Shown piece by piece: positions 62,411 to 64,000 of a stretch of DNA of 64,000 nucleotides. Source of the stretch: Nitrosopumilus piranensis. Its GTDB lineage: Archaea; Thermoproteota; Nitrososphaeria; Nitrososphaerales; Nitrosopumilaceae. The notes below the pieces were generated by a model. The model was not told the DNA's origin, made no database searches, and worked only from the letters and a program-made list of their open reading frames with translations. The stretch spans positions 806,001 through 870,000 of the forward strand of contig NZ_CP010868.1 of the NCBI RefSeq assembly GCF_000875775.1, given 5' to 3'. Each line of letters opens with the position of its first letter. The stretch's first letter is position 1. Made by a program: the position numbers and the translations under genes.

Positions 62411-63556
62411 GTCACAATAACTACAAAGAAATCAATCCACGCAAACAAGCATGGAAAGCTGATCTTTGATGATGGTACTGTTTTTGATGGTGTAGGATTT
62501 GGTTATTCAACGACTGTTTTTGGTGAAATTGTCTTTAACACTGGCATGGTTGGCTATACTGAAGCATTAACTGATCCCTCATACAATGGTCAAATCTTAA
62601 CTTTGACTTATCCTCTTGTTGGAAATTACGGAGTTCCCGATCCAACTATTACTGATGATGATGGAATCCCAAAATTCTTTGAATCTGAACGAATCCAAAT
62701 TCGCGGTCTTGTTGTACATGAACTCTCTCTTACTGCAAGTCATTGGAATCTCTCCATGACTCTTGATGAATGGATGTACAACGAAAAGGTTCCTGGAATC
62801 TCTGGAATAGATACACGTGCAATAACAAAAAAACTTCGAAGCAGCGGAGTAATGATGGCAGCACTTGTAGTATCTGATTCTGAAATTGACGTTGAACAAG
62901 TCAAAAAAGAATTGGCTTCTGCCACTCACTATAATTCTGAGCAATTTATGGATAAAGTTTCTACAAAGAAAGAGAAAATCTATGGAGATGGAAATGAGTC
63001 TGTAGTTGTAATTGACACTGGTGCAAAAAATGCAATTATTCGAAATGTCCGAAGCCTTGGCTACAAAGCAATTGTGGTTCCATGGGATACGCCTTATGAG
63101 AAAATAATGTCTTACAACCCCAAAGGAGTTGTTTTAAGCAGTGGTCCTGGGGATCCTCAAAAATGTCCTGCTACAATTGATACTGCCAAAAAATTAATTG
63201 AAAACAATGTTCCCACACTTGGAATTTGTTTAGGTGCACAAATTATTGGAATTGCTGGTAACACTGAAACTTACAAACTAAAGTATGGTCATAGAGGACA
63301 AAACAAACCTTGTATTAATTTAGAAACTAATCAGGTATATGTTACTAGTCAAAATCACGGTTATGGAATCAAACCTGAATCCCTAGAAAAATCTGATTTT
63401 AAATTATGGTTTACAAATGCAGATGATAAAACAGTAGAAGGAATAAAACACAAAAAACAAAATTGTGTTGCAGTACAGTTTCATCCTGAAGCTGCTCCTG
63501 GTCCCTTTGATTGCAAGTTTGTCTTTGAAGAATTAAAAGAACTAATGGAGGAATGA
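62411..63556 (+). CDS. carA: Carbamoyl-phosphate synthase small subunit, no standard start codon
   Basis: About 381 aa when read from the conserved N-terminus (TITTKKSIHANKHGKLIFDD). The frame is open from 62384 but contains no ATG, GTG or TTG before 62546, which is inside the CarA domain (NTGMVGYTEALTDPSY). Candidate starts are GTC at 62411 or ATA at 62417; a TATA-like CTTAAATT near 62377 predicts transcription from about 62405. Glutamine amidotransferase motifs are intact: LGICLGAQ (nucleophile Cys) and QFHPEAAPGPFD. It supplies ammonia from glutamine for CarB. Overlooked indel is possible. Confidence 0.85.
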   Translation, partial: VTITTKKSIHANKHGKLIFDDGTVFDGVGFGYSTTVFGEIVFNTGMVGYTEALTDPSYNGQILTLTYPLVGNYGVPDPTITDDDGIPKFFESERIQIRGLVVHELSLTASHWNLSMTLDEWMYNEKVPGISGIDTRAITKKLRSSGVMMAALVVSDSEIDVEQVKKELASATHYNSEQFMDKVSTKKEKIYGDGNESVVVIDTGAKNAIIRNVRSLGYKAIVVPWDTPYEKIMSYNPKGVVLSSGPGDPQKCPATIDTAKKLIENNVPTLGICLGAQIIGIAGNTETYKLKYGHRGQNKPCINLETNQVYVTSQNHGYGIKPESLEKSDFKLWFTNADDKTVEGIKHKKQNCVAVQFHPEAAPGPFDCKFVFEELKELMEE

Positions 63557-63560
63557 ATAG

Positions 63561-64000
63561 TTGCCAAAAAATGAATCGTTAAAGAAAATCCTTGTACTGG
63601 GAAGTGGAGCTATCAAAATTGGAGAAGCCGGTGAATTTGATTATTCTGGAAGTCAATGTCTTAAAGCAATTCAAGAAGATGGAATCAAAAGTGTATTGAT
63701 TAATCCAAACATTGCAACAATTCAAACAGATACAAGATTTGCAGACCAAGTGTATCTCTTACCTGTAACTCCAAAGTATGTAGAATCAATAATTGAAAAG
63801 GAAAGACCTGACGGAATCATGTTGGCATATGGGGGGCAGACTGCTCTTAATTGTGGTGTCAAGCTAGAGGAAGCTGGAATTCTCAAAAAATACGATGTAA
63901 GTGTTCTTGGAACTCAGGTACAAGGCATCAAAAATACTGAAGATAGGCAGCTTTTCAAAGATCAAATGAAAGAGGCAGGAGTCCCTGTACTCAAAAGTAA
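63561..64000 (+). CDS. carB: Carbamoyl-phosphate synthase large subunit, 3' truncated by window
   Basis: Starts with TTG at 63561, 4 nt after carA, and is open to the window end (about 146 codons of ~1070). The N-terminal part (KKILVLGSGAIKIGEAGEFD, GIKSVLINPNIATIQTDT, MLAYGGQTALNCGV, TEDRQLFKDQMKEAGVPV) is the first carboxyphosphate-forming ATP-grasp unit of CarB. Forms the CarAB complex for pyrimidine and arginine synthesis. Confidence 0.95.
   Translation, partial: MPKNESLKKILVLGSGAIKIGEAGEFDYSGSQCLKAIQEDGIKSVLINPNIATIQTDTRFADQVYLLPVTPKYVESIIEKERPDGIMLAYGGQTALNCGVKLEEAGILKKYDVSVLGTQVQGIKNTEDRQLFKDQMKEAGVPVLKS

Overview
The window is AT-rich chromosomal DNA from an ammonia-oxidising archaeon of the Nitrosopumilus type (Nitrososphaeria/Thaumarchaeota). 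The evidence is a CdvC/Vps4 division ATPase with an N-terminal MIT domain, an iron-dependent alcohol dehydrogenase of the kind used as malonic semialdehyde reductase in the 3-hydroxypropionate/4-hydroxybutyrate cycle, membrane-anchored plastocyanin-like copper protein, archaeal L40e, TrmB and stand-alone RAM regulators, many TTG starts without ribosome binding sites (leaderless transcripts), and an intron-bearing tRNA-Val.

Layout. 1-2.5 kb is a patchwork of higher-GC and AT-rich pieces: a truncated winged-helix gene, a secreted chymotrypsin-fold protease, a small protein with an internal duplication, a broken gene and tRNA-Val(CAC) with a 21-nt intron in the variable region. 2.6-13.7 kb is core metabolism: L40e, succinyl-CoA synthetase (sucCD), a Dps-like ferritin, ileS, purD, 5-formyl-THF cyclo-ligase, folD and purN.

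13.67-28.21 kb is an integrated mobile element placed between purN and a beta-lactamase-fold nuclease gene, bounded by an imperfect 16-bp direct repeat. It carries a tyrosine recombinase at its left edge, a toxin-antitoxin-like trio (small DNA-binding protein, 48-aa Cys/His protein, PIN-like protein), a C2H2 protein plus HUH rolling-circle Rep, a second tyrosine recombinase, about 1 kb of non-coding DNA with CCTGAA repeats, two paralogous secreted LamG proteins around two divergent unknown genes, and a tight five-gene operon: CysH/PAPS-reductase-like PP-loop protein, C2H2 protein, ParB-like protein, second ParB/HTH-like protein and an HslV/proteasome-like N-terminal threonine hydrolase. That operon is preceded by six TGCAGGA repeats ending at its start codon. 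The CysH+ParB pair recalls IbrA/IbrB of E. coli; the added HslV-like protein without an ATPase makes it the best candidate for an undescribed system.

28.2-64 kb returns to core genes: glycerate 2-kinase, Fe-ADH, a flavin-dependent (LLM) oxidoreductase, overlapping uvrB-uvrA-uvrC, plastocyanin-like protein, citrate synthase between two small paralogues, a DHH phosphoesterase whose reading frame is broken in an A8 tract, DUF3179 and DoxX proteins, a dicarboxylate symporter, RidA, a possible structured RNA (50850-50945), a proline/arginine catabolic group (ureohydrolase, P5C dehydrogenase, proline dehydrogenase), MarR and TrmB regulators, a large secreted coiled-coil protein, a three-gene cdvC operon and carA-carB (carB cut by the window end). 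Several genes are broken or lack a normal start (2051-2444, 44278, 50503-50704, 58170-58576, 62411); without raw reads true mutation and sequencing error cannot be separated.
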